Source: Thunnus maccoyii
Lineage: Eukaryota; Chordata; Actinopteri; Scombriformes; Scombridae
DNA length: 64,000 bases
Assembly (NCBI RefSeq): GCF_910596095.1
Contig: NC_056544.1
Location: 8,479,155-8,543,154 of the forward strand
Reading direction: 5' to 3'
Shown here: positions 1 to 12,755 of the stretch, piece after piece
Layout of the letters: each line of letters opens with the position of its first letter
Numbering within the stretch: position 1 is the stretch's first letter
Notes under the pieces: model-generated
Seen by the model: the letters and a program-made list of their open reading frames with translations, nothing else
What the model was told of the DNA's origin: nothing
The model's database searches: none
Program-made: the position numbers and the translations under genes

Positions 1-630
1 TGAACTTTTTGATCCTCTCAGAACTTACACTGGAATACCAAGCGGACAAAGTGGGCTGCTGCCCTGGCCCCAGACCCCTTGAGACTGACTCTAGTTTAAT
101 TCCAAAATATAGTTTAAATAGCTTTGTAAATCTCTCTATATATAACTGAAGTGAGAGCTATGTCTGCATTATCAGTGAGCGTTGGTCTTCACCAGGTTTG
201 TGCCTTGTCACTGATTGTGTTTGTGAATCACTGGGACATTTGCGACCGAGTGTGAAATGGCAGGGGGTCACCACCTTCAAGTCTAAGGCCATGGTGTTCT
301 GCCGGAAAACGGTTGATTACTCCCTTTGGGTTGTGAGTGAGTTACTGCCCCGAGTGAAGGAGTTTAAGTACATATAAGCCTTTCTCACACTGAGAGTAAG
401 ATTGAGCGTGAGATTGACCAGAGGATTGGTGTGGCGTCAGCAGACGCTGACTGTTGTGGTGAAGTGGGAGCTGAGTCTGCAGACAAAGCTCTCGATTTAC
501 CGGTCGATCTAAGTTCTAAACTTTACTTATGGTCAATAAGATTTGGGTAATGGCCGGAAGAATGAGATCGAGGATATAGCTGGCCAAAATGAATTTCCTT
601 CACAGGTTGGCTGGGCTCACCCTATAAGGA
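1..630 (+). pseudogene. LINE reverse transcriptase C-terminal relic (RTE/Rex3-like), 5' piece
   Basis: From about 270 the plus strand can be read, with frameshifts, as the post-catalytic part of a fish non-LTR reverse transcriptase. Recognisable pieces are 'RVKEFKYI', 'EREIDQRIGVASA', 'VVVKWELSLQTKLSIYRSI' and 'NFTYGQ'. In fish LINEs this segment follows the catalytic motif and leads into a C-terminal block that here reappears at 1184. Stops and frameshifts make it non-functional. The first 180 bases are probably more of the same element but I could not align them. The clade (RTE/Rex3) is from memory of the motif pattern; the LINE assignment itself is firmer. Confidence 0.6.
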
Positions 631-1183
631 GCTTATGGGGCTTTCGCATATGGATGCAAAGTAGTCTGCAGTCTCTGGCCTTTCATGAATCTCTATTCCT
701 GTGTGTGTTGTATTGAGCACATAATTTACATACTCTGCGCTGACTGAACACTTGTTTTCTGACGTGGCAACTGAACTACAGAGCCAACAATGTCGGCAAT
801 TCGTTTCCACACCGTCTTGGCAGCTCATTTAATACACATCGTAGAGAAACTGGAGAACACGACAATCAGCTTTTCCTCCATTTTGTCTGAAGTTATTTCA
901 TGTACCATACTGGAGCAGTAAATAACTCTATGCATCCGTTTCCACAGGAATCAAAATAAGCGTGATTGGCTCTCGCTGGTTGTTGCTAACACTGCGTCAG
1001 CATTAGCATAAAGTTGAGCCTCTCTCAACTTTCCCCTGTAGTTTGGCTGAGGGCTTATTGAACCTCTCTGGCTCTGTGGGGGGCACTGGCCTGCAACTGG
1101 TCCCATTCACAATGAATAGCAGCCGGCACTAGCAGTCACTGTTAGACATACATAAGGAACTGCTGCAGTTCCTTTCATGTTGA
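631..1183. mobile_element. Unclassified insertion splitting the LINE tail
   Basis: This stretch of about 550 bases sits between two pieces of one LINE reading frame that should be nearly adjacent. It contains no LINE-like coding sequence. I could not find terminal inverted repeats or a clear target duplication, so the class is unknown. The 68-residue minus-strand frame inside it (622-828) resembles no family I know. Confidence 0.4.
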
Positions 1184-1440
1184 ATGAAGTCAGCTGAGGT
1201 GATCTGGGCATATGATTAGGATGCCTTCTGGAGGCCTCCCTGTAGAGGTGTTCCAGGCACATCCAAGCAGGAGGAGACCTTGGGAACACGCTTAAGAGAT
1301 TACATATGCCTTCTGGCGTGGGTGCACCTCAGGACTCTCCAAGAGGAGCTGGAGCATAGCTAAGGAGAAGGACATAAAGGGTGCATTGCCTGCTGCGACC
1401 CATATCCAAATGAACGGCAGAAAATAGATGTATGGATATT
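1184..1440 (+). pseudogene. LINE C-terminal relic (RTE/Rex3-like), 3' piece with tail
   Basis: Resumes the LINE frame from 1-630. The plus strand reads, with frameshifts, 'RMPSGGLPVEVFQAHPSRRR', the diagnostic end of this fish LINE family, normally followed by a Gly/Arg/Pro-rich run and a Trp-rich tail. It ends near 1438 in a degenerate ATGG-type tail ('aaaatagatgtatggatat'), as expected for a LINE 3' end with short tandem repeats. It is not translatable as it stands. Confidence 0.65.
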
Positions 1441-1601
1441 ATACTTGACATTTTGATTACATGATGCATATTCCAAAACTAATGTGTCTTTAATTGAATT
1501 AGCACAAACTAGCTGACGCGTAGTAGAATTCCAGCACAAGAGTAGGCCTACTGGTTGCTTTCTCAGCCTTAAGGCAAAACATAATTAAGCTGCCATGTGA
1601 A

Positions 1602-2320
1602 CAGTGTTGGGCAGTAACATGGTACTTTGTAATGCGTTACAGTAATATAATCACTTTTTTCAGTAACGAGTAGCGTAAGGGATTACAATTTGAAATTCAG
1701 TGATGATATTACAGTTATTAATCCCAGTAATGCTCAGTAACTTTTACACTTAAGGGTCGGCGTGCTTGCTGTCTTACCAGGATTTGCGATCATCTGACAG
1801 ACTGCTCTGGAGGAGGAGAAATACGACTTGCAGTAATTCCAAAGTTGTCTTATTGACATGGTGTCTGTTCTTAGCTGGCTTGCTAACATTAGCCACAGGT
1901 ATGCCTACATTCAGGAGTCACCTGACGCTGGTTTAGTTCAGGATTGGAGGGTGTATGAATCCTGCAGCTGAGGTCAGGACTTCTGGGGTGTTGTGTGCAG
2001 TCACTGAGTCTAATGCTAGCTGTTGGATGGTCAGTAAATCCTTCAAAACTATATCCAGTCTATCTCTGGTTATACCATGAACGTCTCATTTTCTGTTTCT
2101 GCTACATGTGTTCAACACAAAAGATGAATCATGGGGCTGTGGAGGATTCTGAGTTCTTTAAAGGCTTTCAAGGAGCTGACAGCTGAGTAACGAAAGTAAA
2201 GTAACAACTAATTTAACACATTACTTTTGCTGCTGAGTGATAAGTAATTTAATTACTTTTACAGTGAGTAATGTGTAATCAGTAATTATTTACAATTTTC
2301 AAGTAACTTTAACAACACTG
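1602..2320. mobile_element. Non-autonomous hAT-like element (MITE)
   Basis: The left end begins CAGTGTTGGGCAGTAAC and the right end is the inverse (AACAACACTG), giving CAGTGTTG termini. The outer ~130 bp on each side are degenerate inverted repeats rich in GTAAC/GTTAC. An 8-bp flank at 1594-1601 (CATGTGAA) resembles the one at 2321-2328 (CAAGTAAA) at 6 of 8 positions, as expected for an aged hAT target duplication. No transposase frame is present. The small plus-strand frame at 1995-2186 is inside the element and shows no known domain. Confidence 0.65.
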
Positions 2321-2328
2321 CAAGTAAA

Positions 2329-5300
2329 GTGCCCCCTATGAACTATGCATACAGTGTATACACGCAGTGCACAGAGAATTGGAGGAATGTGGGGGTCAAC
2401 AAAGGCCCTGCAACTCATTTTTGCCCCAGGGTCCCTGATCCACAGTGAAAACTGAATGGAAACCATCACTCTCTCTTTTCTTTTTCTTCTTTCTGTGTCT
2501 GTGTGTGTTCTCAGCAGCAATATAAGGCCTCAGTTGTGAACAGAGTTGTGTATCTCAAAAAAAAAAAAAGAAAAAAAGAAATAGACTCATAGTTCTTTAA
2601 AGGGATCCTGCAGATAATTGAGCAGATAATTGAACAGGCTCATCAAATAATGATCCCCCCCATATAACTGTGATTACCGTCTTCTGTGCTGCTGCTTACT
2701 TTAATCCACTATCAAGATTCTGTCCATCAAAACTGGCATGGGAATCCCAGCGGTTATTATTGCACACATCTCCTTTAGGCCCTAAGCCAAATCAATAATG
2801 TACTGGAGTGACCGATTCATCATTCAAATGACATGAAGAGGGATTACCCCAAAGTTTCACAATGTACTTATAAAATGTTGGGCTTTTCTCGCTAGAAACA
2901 GACTATTGCCTGTTTTCTATCAGAGGGTGAGAGCAGTCTAACACCAGGGTGAACTAAGGGCAAGGAGGGATTACTGCCAAACCTGCACATCCTGCAAACC
3001 TGCAAAAATGTTCCTCTAAGAGACGATATAGGACCGGAATGAGCAAGCTTTTTACTTAGAGCCATTACTCTATTCAAGCAGCTGCCCCAAAACTCTACTT
3101 CCATTCAATCCTTTTGTATACTGTAACATAATGATACTTTGGCCCAATGAAATATGTCTATGCTTCCCATTGTCTCTCACTATTATATCTGTACTGCAAG
3201 GTCTGTGTATTTGTACAGTGTGTTCAAATAAGTTATATACTTCTACTTCAAGATTATGTTGAGCTGCTTGGTTTATTGTATAGTTCTTGTGTTGGTACAA
3301 CTCATAGAAAATTGATGTATTATTTCATGTGCTGTGGCCTTACAGTGTGTATTGTTCTCTGTCTTCATGTCTCCAAGTTTTCACTCAAACCCGATAGCAT
3401 CAGTGTTCACTCATTCATTTATTTTTTATATCTGCATGGACAGTGCACAATTAAAAGTAACTGCACCAGAGTTAGCTAGTAGCTTAGTATCAGGTGGAAG
3501 AGTTTTTTTCAGGTGCTGCTGAGGCCCATCAGTTTGATTTCTGAGGTGCTTTCTGTTGGGGAATTTAGGAATTAGTTTGGAAGGCAAGTGTGGACATATT
3601 TTTGGACCACAATTTTATGTTTGAAGATAAACTCTGGAATTATTAGTTTGTCCTCTCTTGAGTTCCAAGTGGATTGGACATTTAAATTCATTTGGAGCCA
3701 GAAAAGAAACAATAAGACAAACAAAACAATCACATGCTGTCAACCTGCACTAAAGGCAACTCAAAGTATAACACAAATTATGTCCATGCTAGATATTTAT
3801 CGTCTACGCTCTCACCTAGACGTGAGTCATGATAATAAACCTCACCCAAGGGCGACTAAAAGTGTGTTTGGGCTGACTGCAAAATGAATTTGTCACAACT
3901 GCGCACAAAGTCGAAAGAAAATCACAGCTGAAAGTTTCACTCTAGGCCAAAGGAACTGAGGAGAAGATGCTTCTGTGCGAGTGTGAAATATTTTACTCAT
4001 TTGAGCAAACAATATCTGACAGCTAACATCTGAACAATTCATGCATTGGCTGTTTGCACCCTGTATACACAGACTCCAAATATCAAATTTGCACAACACA
4101 AGCAAGATGACAATTCATTTTGTCCACTGTCTTAACACACTAATCTGGGGTGGAGGTGAGACTGATAAAGCTAATTGAATAAAGAAGCAAAGGCAGAGCA
4201 AAAGTGTGACTAATGGTTTAAAGAGGCTGTTTATTTCAAACGACACATGTAAGTGAGTAAAACACTGTATCTGTAAGTGTAGCAGCACAACACAAGTTGC
4301 TTGCAGATTTACTTACATTTAAGAGAAAGGAGAAATAAAGTAGCTGCAAATACAGAAGCTGCTGACAAAGACAGAAACTGAAATTAAATATAGTAGAGGT
4401 TGTACATAGGACAAGTTCTCTATTTCATTATGACTTTCATACAAATGTTTCACTTGTACTATCTTGTTAGGATGTTAAAAGTACAGTTAAAAGTATTCCC
4501 GAAATTAAAATCATTCTTCCAGAGCCAGACTAAAACAAACAACTTCCGAGTAAAAGAAGGCTGATTGTGAGAGGCAGACTTCAGTGAGGTGTGTATGAGG
4601 GTGCAACCATTTACACACAATGGGTGCATACGCTGGAACACAACCCAATGGCAAACAAATGTTCCCAGTCCTCTTTAACCACAGTGTGCAGTAAGAGGAC
4701 CCCGGGGGTGAGTAAAGGCCCCCCAAGCAAATTGCTCCTCTAAACAAACAAAGAAGGAGACAAACCACAGTGCAGAGAAACAATGAGAGAAGGGATATGG
4801 AATATGAAAAGAAAAACCCAGCTGGTTTGAACAGACAAACTAGAAGAATTGAAGAACACTTGTGGCCAAACAAAGGGCTACAGTAAAAGAGCCAAAACAG
4901 GAGAAAACAGGCCAAACAACAGCAGGGAGAACCACAATAGAGGAGACATTTATTAACATTATTCACCACCAACACTGCACAATAAAACTGTGTTGTCTGG
5001 CACCCAGCTATGGAATGAGAACACACAATTGATGATTACTGAAACACTTAATTTCACCTCCAGGATGAAAGGCTACAAGACAAAGTGGGAGAAAGAAAGA
5101 GGCAGCCATGTTGTGTTTTTTGTTTTTTTTTGATACCCTTTAGGAGACTAATAGGAACTGTGATGGACCACATGAGAGCACTGAAGGAAAAGTGTTCGCT
5201 ACAACACTTCTGTTCATATTTTACAGCAATGAAAAGCAATTTCCATGCGGATTGAATATCGCTTGAGCTACATTATTCATCTCAACATGAATGCTTAATT

Positions 5301-7789
5301 TAATTTTATTGGAATGATGTAAGTTTCACATTAACATCAATCAACACATTTTGCTGCCCTCTGTTTTATTGTTATTTAATTGCGCCAAAGTTGAGTGTTT
5401 CATATTAATAGTAATTATGATTCTGAGTTAGAGCACTGTGGGGGCAAAAATGAAGGAATTAAGTACTTTTACCTAACTGTTCAGCCAGTGAGAAATGCAC
5501 CATTTCATTTCTTTGGATTGTCAAGTAAGAAAAAAAAATGTCAAAGACATTTCTTTCCTACTGCTTGCTTTGGTTTTTAAACAGCAATGCTTTTGTCTTT
5601 GATGTGACCTATGTCACATGGACTGATGGAAAATAGGAAGAAATGTGTCACACATTCATACTCCATTTCCATTTAATTGTTTTTGGCACTCTTTCTTCCT
5701 CCAGAATAGAGGCCAAAATGTCCAACATGTACTGTAATACAAATACAACTCCAGTGTAAAAAACATTTTCTCCATTTTTTTCTTACTTTCTCTGATAAGC
5801 ACCTCACTCTATGGTAAGTAATAAATCTTAAAATGAAGAAGAACCTCAACCCCATGAAATTTATGCTGGTTCTGGTAGCCTTGGAACTCTTAACTAGTCG
5901 AAGGAGGAGGGCTGCACACAGACTTGTTCGTTTCATCAACTTATTTATTTAAACAGCATTGTGCTAAATCAAACCCCAGCATTTCCACTTATGGCTTCAT
6001 TAGAGGCCAAACAGGAATACTGGTTTGAAAACCATTTCCAAACATCACAAGGCATCCTATAGGATATGATTATCCTGCCTTATGATGATAAAAAGTGTAA
6101 TGGTAAAAAAAAATATTACCACATATACTTGTCATAACCAATCATTTTTACTCTGAACAGACAGCCACATTAGAGGATTATTCATTCAATAACTAAAAGA
6201 GGTCCTTAATTGACTTTCAAATACTTTATTGTGATTAAATATGGTGGTTGATTCTTGACCTTTGAAATTCCCTAAACCTAACCACAAGCAGGATTCAGGA
6301 AACAAACCTCAGTCTACAGTGTCACTGTCCTGCGTTTTGTCTGACCCCATCCACCCTGACAACTCACGTGTGGAACACACATATAGCACTTGCCTATTCC
6401 ACTGAACATAATCCAGGCAGCAATTATGTTTCCCTCAAAACACACTAACAAATTAGTAGTATATAACTGCAATTTCTAGGTGACAGGGTTGCTCCATGAC
6501 AACTGAGCAAACGCCACCCACCAATGAAGTTCGAAAATTCTACTAAAAGTGAAAAGTGAAAAAGTGAATCTTGGGGTCAATCAGTTGGGTCAATTAGGTT
6601 TAATTTATTGTGATTGTCTAAATTCTAATATTTATTGTCTTTTTTAGGCACAGAGAGCATAATGATGTATATTTTTCTGCTTCCCTCAGTTATGATTCAT
6701 TTTGCTTATGGAGTCTCTACTGAATGACGACTTTGAGACACTTCCAGTGTCTCTCATGCGCTGGTAACATTTCCCAAATATATGAAACTCACCATATTTG
6801 ATGAATGATTTGAGGGTTGGAGAAGTGCAGAGGTAGTTGATACATTTGCTGTGGGCCCCTGGGCGGTGGCTAAATATGATGTATTATGCTTTAAAAAGAG
6901 GGAGAAACTGAGAAATTAAAAAAGAAGGCTTGAAAAAGCACAGAATTGTGTAGACTACTGAACCGAAGTACCTCTCCCTTGTGACACTTGGTTGTTGCCT
7001 ACAATTTGTAGGAAAGTGCTTTTGGTGGAGACTGAAAGAATGAAGAAAAGAAATCCTGCAGGAGCTTGGCAGATTAGTGTATAAGTGAAAGAGGGAGAGA
7101 AAGTTGGGAGTGAAATGTCTCTTTTGCTAAACATTGCTGTTTCTGAGATGGTTGACAAAGATGTGTGGTAGAGAAATTGACATTGTATAATAACCTGAAA
7201 AAACTGCAGGGCTCGCGCAGCTCTGCAGCCACACTGGTACTGAGGAGTCTGACAAGGGGATTGGGGGGCCATAGTGAGCTGACGCCAGACAATTTCAAGC
7301 ACAACCTTCTGCGGCAACCGAGAGAGAAACATTGAGATTCACATATGGAGGACACTATATATCTCCCTTTGATTCCTGGGCCTAGTCATCACGACTTCAA
7401 CAGAGAATATGCAGGAACTTGAGCTTTAGCTGTCCCTGTGCTTTTACAGTTTGCCTTACAGCCTTCTATCCAGCTCTCGCACTCCCTCGGTCCCAACCCT
7501 GCCTGTTTAATGCTGGGTAAGGGAACTCAAAATGGCTGATGGGAGATTTCAAGAGGTTTTGTGTGCATTTGTGGTGGAGTGTGTATGTGCGCATGTGTGT
7601 GTGCGCATGTGTTACGTACATGAGGCTATTCCTCTGGAGAAAGCATCAGAGAACTGTCACCAGCTTGATGGATGGCTTGGTAATGTATGCCGATCTGGCA
7701 GAAACGACCTGCCGTTACTCATTGTTGGAGAGGGCCTGCTCTCAAGCAGAGTTGGATAAAGCTGAGATCATTGTTGTTTTAAATTATAT
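2329..7789. other. No gene recognised
   Basis: Unique-looking, AT-rich DNA. It holds an A-rich run at 2557-2580 and a purine-rich stretch near 4.1-5.0 kb that creates a 171-residue hydrophobic frame on the minus strand (4511-5026) of no known family. A GT-rich patch lies at 7575-7615. I see no exon with a convincing protein match and no tRNA. Confidence 0.5.
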
Positions 7790-9697
7790 TTTAATACTTA
7801 TGTTCTTAAAAAGGACAATTAATTGTGTAGAGCTTTTAGGAACTTCTGCAAAGTATTTGACCTGCATCAACTCATCACAGAACCCACAAGAGTTTGTCAG
7901 TCCACATAGACCATCATTAATTTAATTTTGGTGTCTGATAAATTAAATATTTCTAACAGTGGGATAATTGATTACTCTCTTAGTGATCACTCTATCATCT
8001 TTTGTACAAGGAAAGTCCAGAGAGTTATTTTTAATATCCATTATACAATGCAGTCTAGATCCATGAAGAGATACAGTAAGGATGCATTTGTCTTATGTCT
8101 TAGCAAGAAGAACTGGTCTAGGGTTTTAGAGTGTAATGAAGTGGATATTGCTTGGAATACCTTCAAATCCATGTTCTTAAGACAAGCGATATCTACAAGA
8201 AATGTTCTTTTTCACAAATTCAGATTAAATAGAACAGTTGCCGCTTTTACTCAATACAAGAAATATAGGAATTTAGTAGTTAAAATGATTGGTAAAGCAA
8301 AGAGAAACTTTTTTAATGTGAAAATTGCAGAGAACAGAAATAATCCCAGAGAACTGTGGAAGTCATTAAAGCAGTTGGGCGGCACTAACAGATTAAAGAC
8401 CAAGTCTTACAATTTAAGCCTGAACATAAATGGTCAAGTCTCATCAGACAGAAAGGAGGTTGCTGACAGTCTGAATAATTCTGTTACTACCATTGCCAGA
8501 ACCCTGGTTATAATTTATATAATAATAATACATTTCCTATCCACTCTGGTAAATTTGAAGAGAGACGGGTGCAGTAGTTGTGTTCCCAAAAGGAGGTTAA
8601 ACTAAATTCCCTTTCATTTAAGAAAGTTACTGAGTCCTCTGTCCAATGCTATCTCTGGTAAAAGGTACATTTCCAAATGAAATGAAGGCTGCAATGGTTA
8701 TTCCATTATTCAAGAAAGGAAATAAATTAGATCATAGTAACTACAGACCAGTGTCGATTTTATGTATTTTATCTAAGATCATAGAGAAGATAGTGTTTGA
8801 AAAAATAAATAATTATATATTCTCACATAACCTTCTCTATGAGTTTCAGTCTGGATTCAGGAAATCTCACTCCACTGATTCATGTTCGCTCTATCTGACT
8901 GATTACATTAGAAAAGAAACTGATGGAGGGAAACTCTGTGGAATGGTGAAGTTAGACCTTTAAAGGGCATTTGACACTGTTGATCACTCTATACTACTGA
9001 TGAAACTGAAAGCTTTGGGATTTAGTGAGTCAGCAGACAAATGGGTAGGTTCTTATCTCAAAGACAGAGTTCAAATGGTCCCAAAATACTAGAGTGCGGA
9101 GTTCCCCAGGGAAGCGTCCTAGGGCCTCTTTTTTCCTGCTGCTTTAAATTGGCATGTTTATGTGATAATGCAGATGATTCTGCCTTACTTTGGTCGCACA
9201 AAGATAAAAGGGTGATTGAAATACCTTAAGCTCAGAGCTTACATTCATTGGTAGATGGCTAAGTGACAAGCTATCTCTCCATCTTGGCAACACTGAGTCT
9301 ATTTTTATTCAGTTCTAGATGTAATTTAAATAAGTCTGATGGCTTTAAAATACCACAAAAGTTGAGAAATCCATTCCTCTCATTTTGAGAAAGTTAATTG
9401 GTTTAGGGTTCAGGACAGGGTGGACCAGATTAAATTGTGTACAGTATTGGAGATTTTATTGGGGGGATGTGCTCAAATATCTTATTAATTAAAAGGTTGG
9501 GGACACACATAGTTATGCCACTAGGAGGAGCTCAGCTGACTTTGTACCCTCCAGATTTAAAACACTTGCTGGCAAGACAACCTTTTTATATTCATCAGCT
9601 GTTTTATGGAATAAGCTACCTGAAATGAAAGAATGATGATGGAGTGGGCAGGTTCAAAACGGCTGTAAAAAAGTGGTGTAGGAAAAGGTTAGATTAA
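7790..9697 (+). pseudogene. Non-LTR retrotransposon ORF2 relic (CR1/L2-like superfamily)
   Basis: Remains of an endonuclease-reverse transcriptase. The end of the endonuclease is at 7870-8020 with the catalytic 'SDHS' motif. A linker (7928-8605) leads to the RT at 8646-9229: 'VIPLFKKGNKLDHSNYRPVS', 'LSKIIEKIV', 'QSGFRKSHST', then after a stop 'AFDTVDHSI', 'GVPQGSVLGPLF', and 'NADDSALLW' where YADD is expected, so the Tyr is lost. The C-terminal thumb is frameshifted; 'RFKTAVKKWCRKRLD' ends at a stop at 9695-9697. Several stops and frameshifts make it dead. The superfamily is inferred from motif style. Confidence 0.8.
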
Positions 9698-9924
9698 TTT
9701 ATTATCTCATATACTCCTGATATATGTTGTAAAAGGATCCACCCATTTAGAGTCTTTATTGCCTAATATATTTTTTCCTTATTGTGCTGTATATAGTGTC
9801 TCTGTTTATAGTGTTTAGTGTTTTGAATGTACAGTATGAGTTGTCAAGTCCATCATTTGATGACAACTATCCTTGTATCCCCTTCCATCAAGGACCACAA
9901 TGGAAATAAGCATACTAGCTTTCA
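9698..9924 (+). other. Probable 3' UTR of the upstream LINE
   Basis: AT-rich sequence directly after the LINE stop codon, without coding potential. I could not find a clear poly(A) or short-repeat tail, so the 3' limit of the element is uncertain. Confidence 0.3.
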
Positions 9925-11493
9925 CTAGCACAGACCTCGCCATTTGAACAGTATAAAAAGTAGTTTTATTTGGATTGTCGAGAGGTTCAGGATTGGATGA
10001 GGATAGTGTATGGTGGGCTGATTGGGGATTGAGGAGAGGGATGAAGGGGGGGTTGATTGCCAGGGGATGAATGGGAGCCAAAGGTTGGTCTGGGTCATGT
10101 ACGGTGGGATGATGGGATCGAGGAGAGGGATGAAAGGGGTCGATGGCATGGGGATGACTGGGGACCAAATGGAATCACGATGAGGCTGGAGGGTCTAGGA
10201 ACCCAGGGGTCGAGACTCAGGGTAGGGGGCATGTCTCGATGAGCTTTCAGCTTCGTCATCCCCCAAAGTTGACTTCACTGGACTAAATGAGAATGGGTTC
10301 TTTGAATGTCGCTGAAGTAGCTATGGAAGCTTGGGCAGACGGATGGTCTGGGATTTCTTATCTGGAAGCAGTTGAAGTGGCTCCGATGTGGGGGGAGTGG
10401 CCAGAGCACAGTTAAGAACATGGACTGAACATGACTTTGTCGATGTGGGGACAGGTTGCTTGTGCGGAGAGTTCGGTAGTGGGCCAGGAAGTCTGAAGTG
10501 AGGGGCGAATGTTTGGCATAGGATGTGGTTCGGACTTACGGACCTTTAGATAACATGTCGAAGTGTGAGTGGAACAAGGCTAGGTATGGTGCCCCTGAGG
10601 AGAGTTTTTTGGAGACGTTAATTCAGCTGACGTAGACGTGTATGGTGGAAGATTTAATCTTGAGAATGGAACCGGCGAACGTGGTGAAGCAGGAGAGAGT
10701 CAGGACACTGAGCGAAGGGGATGAAAGACTGTGGGAGGCATGGGAGCTGAAAACTGAGGTCAGTAGCGGGATGAAGGAGGGTCGGCGGAGGCCAGAGTGA
10801 AAGCGCTGGTATGCACGGTGTCAAAGACGGCTGGAGCAAGGGGACCAGTGACAGAGGGCGCTGAAGACCCGGAAAAAAAATTTGGGTGTTGGGGAAGGGA
10901 GGTGAACAGGGATAGAACAGGAGGAAATTGAGTGGGTCCATCAGAGGGAGTGAGGGATGAAAGGATGGGAGTTGGGGGATGAAGGGATACATGTGAAGTG
11001 GTAAAATGTGCAGCCCATAGGTGCAGGGATGAAACAAAAACACAAGGCAATGCAGACAGAGGGAGCAGGCACGTAGGGAAATATGACCTGGCCCTAGCTA
11101 GGGCTGAAGCAGTCTGTTGCTCCACCATAGTGGCGGTGGGATGGAATAATTGGTGCGCCAAGTGTGACTGGTGCTGGGTATGGAACCCACAAGCAAATGG
11201 TCGGCTGGAGCAGTGGTGGAATCTGAGGCTGTGCAGAAAAGCACAGGAAAAGCCTGGCTTTGAAGACTCTGGCGGGGAGGTTTTCCTCATTGGGGGAACA
11301 TAGGAAGCAGCTGACAGTCCAGTCGGAGATTCCCTCGAGTTGTAGGGCTTTAGGGATTTTTGAGCCGAGCGGATGACGTCTGGGTCAGGTAGGATGCATG
11401 TATAGTGCGCCGAAGTTCCATATGAAGAGTCATGAGTCATGAACTTTCATTGTGATTAGGCGCTATACGAATAAAAATTGACTTGGCTTAAGC
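9925..11493 (+). mobile_element. G-rich block with retroelement-type 3' tail
   Basis: Composition changes sharply here: the plus strand becomes G-rich, with a roughly 90-bp imperfect tandem repeat ('gaggagagggatgaa') at about 10000-10190. The minus strand has long Pro/Ser/His-rich open frames (10654-11043, 10760-11440) with no family I recognise. The block ends with 'gcgctatacgaataaaaatt' (about 11460-11480), the kind of 3' tail seen on fish L2-related retroelements. This suggests a plus-strand element and makes the minus-strand frames likely by-products of base skew. The identity is unknown. Confidence 0.35.
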
Positions 11494-11609
11494 ACTTAAA
11501 AGGAAATATTGCCACTTTTAAGTGGACATCCACACAGTATTGGCAGTAAATGCAGTTAATTGAAGCAATAAATTCCTCAGTCCAAACCATAGTGAGTGAG
11601 GAAGCTCAA

Positions 11610-11760
11610 GTTTTTTTTTTTTTTTTTCCTTCATTAATATACCGACTGTGTGCTTTTGAAACTGTGCCCAAGAGACACGGGGAACATTAAAAAACAACTG
11701 TTCTGTTTGCTTGTTTTATGCTATATCCAATTCGGATAGATAGATAGAATGATGAAAATG
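11610..11760. repeat. Poly-T run and short GATA repeat
   Basis: A T-rich run of about 18 bases at 11610-11628, and 'gatagatagatag' near 11737. Simple sequence only. Confidence 0.6.
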
Positions 11761-11993
11761 GCAAAGTGGTCCTTTAAGCACTTGTCTTAGATATGAATAA
11801 ACCAGGATTTAGCCATGGGATAACCATCAGGCGTAAAAAGAAAAAAGATGTGTCAGAATCTTCCGAGCTTGAAAACGTTAACGTGGAAACATAATGACAG
11901 AAAGGGGAGTCAATGTGGGCAATAATAATTAAAAAAGCACCTTTGTTGGGATGCCTAAGAAATAAACAGGAATATCTGGGATGAAAGGTTAAG

Positions 11994-12755
11994 TCAGAAA
12001 TACATGTGGAGTTCCCCCCTGGCCTTCAACCAGGGCTGAAGAAGTCTGGGCTCTGTTGTAGTAGGCAGCGTTGTAACGTCATCGGTGTGCGCCTTGCATT
12101 GGCCCAGCGGCGGACAATGAACCCAGAAGAGCGGGAGGATTTGAGCTGCCGGCGAGAGGATTGATGGAAGTAGAGTCTGCATCGAGTTGGAAATTTTGTC
12201 TTTATTATCGTTTCGTAGGAGTGGGACGACCGTCTCCTTGAGAGCTCGTCGGAGGTGAGCAAACATCCGGTTGAAGATGTTAATCGCATGGAAAAGAGCC
12301 GCGTCCGAGTGGGCCGATGCGTGGGTACGTGTGGAGCGTCTGGATACCAGCTGATCAGAAACACGGCATCTGGAGAAGGGTTCCATGTGGATGTGGTGGT
12401 GAAGGAGATATCACGTTGGTACTGCTGGATCGAGTTGTGGACGGTATGTTGCTGAGGAACGTGGATCACGGAGCACGGGCGAGAGGTAAGCGTTTGCGAT
12501 TCAAGCCTGTCGTAGGTCACATGAGAACTGAGACGAACGGGAGAGAAAGGGGTTAGACACGCTTATATAGGTATGCAAAGGTGATTGAATTTAGTGAGAG
12601 AGAGGGGCGTGGTCTTGTTCCTGTACCTTAGTTATAATAATAACTCCATTTCATGTGTTATCCTTGACAATTTCTTAAAAATTGTACATGGAGCTCATCT
12701 CCTGTATTTATTTATTTATTTATTTTTTATCGTCGAATAAAATCAATCAATCAGT
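11994..12755 (+). mobile_element. GC-rich retroelement-like fragment with AATC tail
   Basis: A second GC-rich, CpG-containing block. Two overlapping frames on the minus strand (12026-12520, 164 residues; 11994-12386, 130 residues) are open, but I recognise neither. The plus strand runs into TTTA repeats (12703-12727) and then 'cgaataaaatcaatcaatca' (about 12735-12755), a typical short-repeat LINE or SINE 3' tail. It may be part of the same unknown element as 9925-11493. Confidence 0.35.

Noticed and set aside
4511-5026. 171-residue minus-strand frame rich in Leu/Cys/Phe, resembling a membrane protein
   Set aside because: It is the complement of a purine-rich stretch, shows no family motif, and lies in sequence with no splice or promoter context. 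Hydrophobicity follows from base composition.
10760-11440. 226-residue minus-strand frame as a protein-coding gene
   Set aside because: Pro/Ser/His-rich composition mirrors the G-rich plus strand, and the plus-strand retro tail suggests the element runs the other way. Kept as an unknown block, not a gene.
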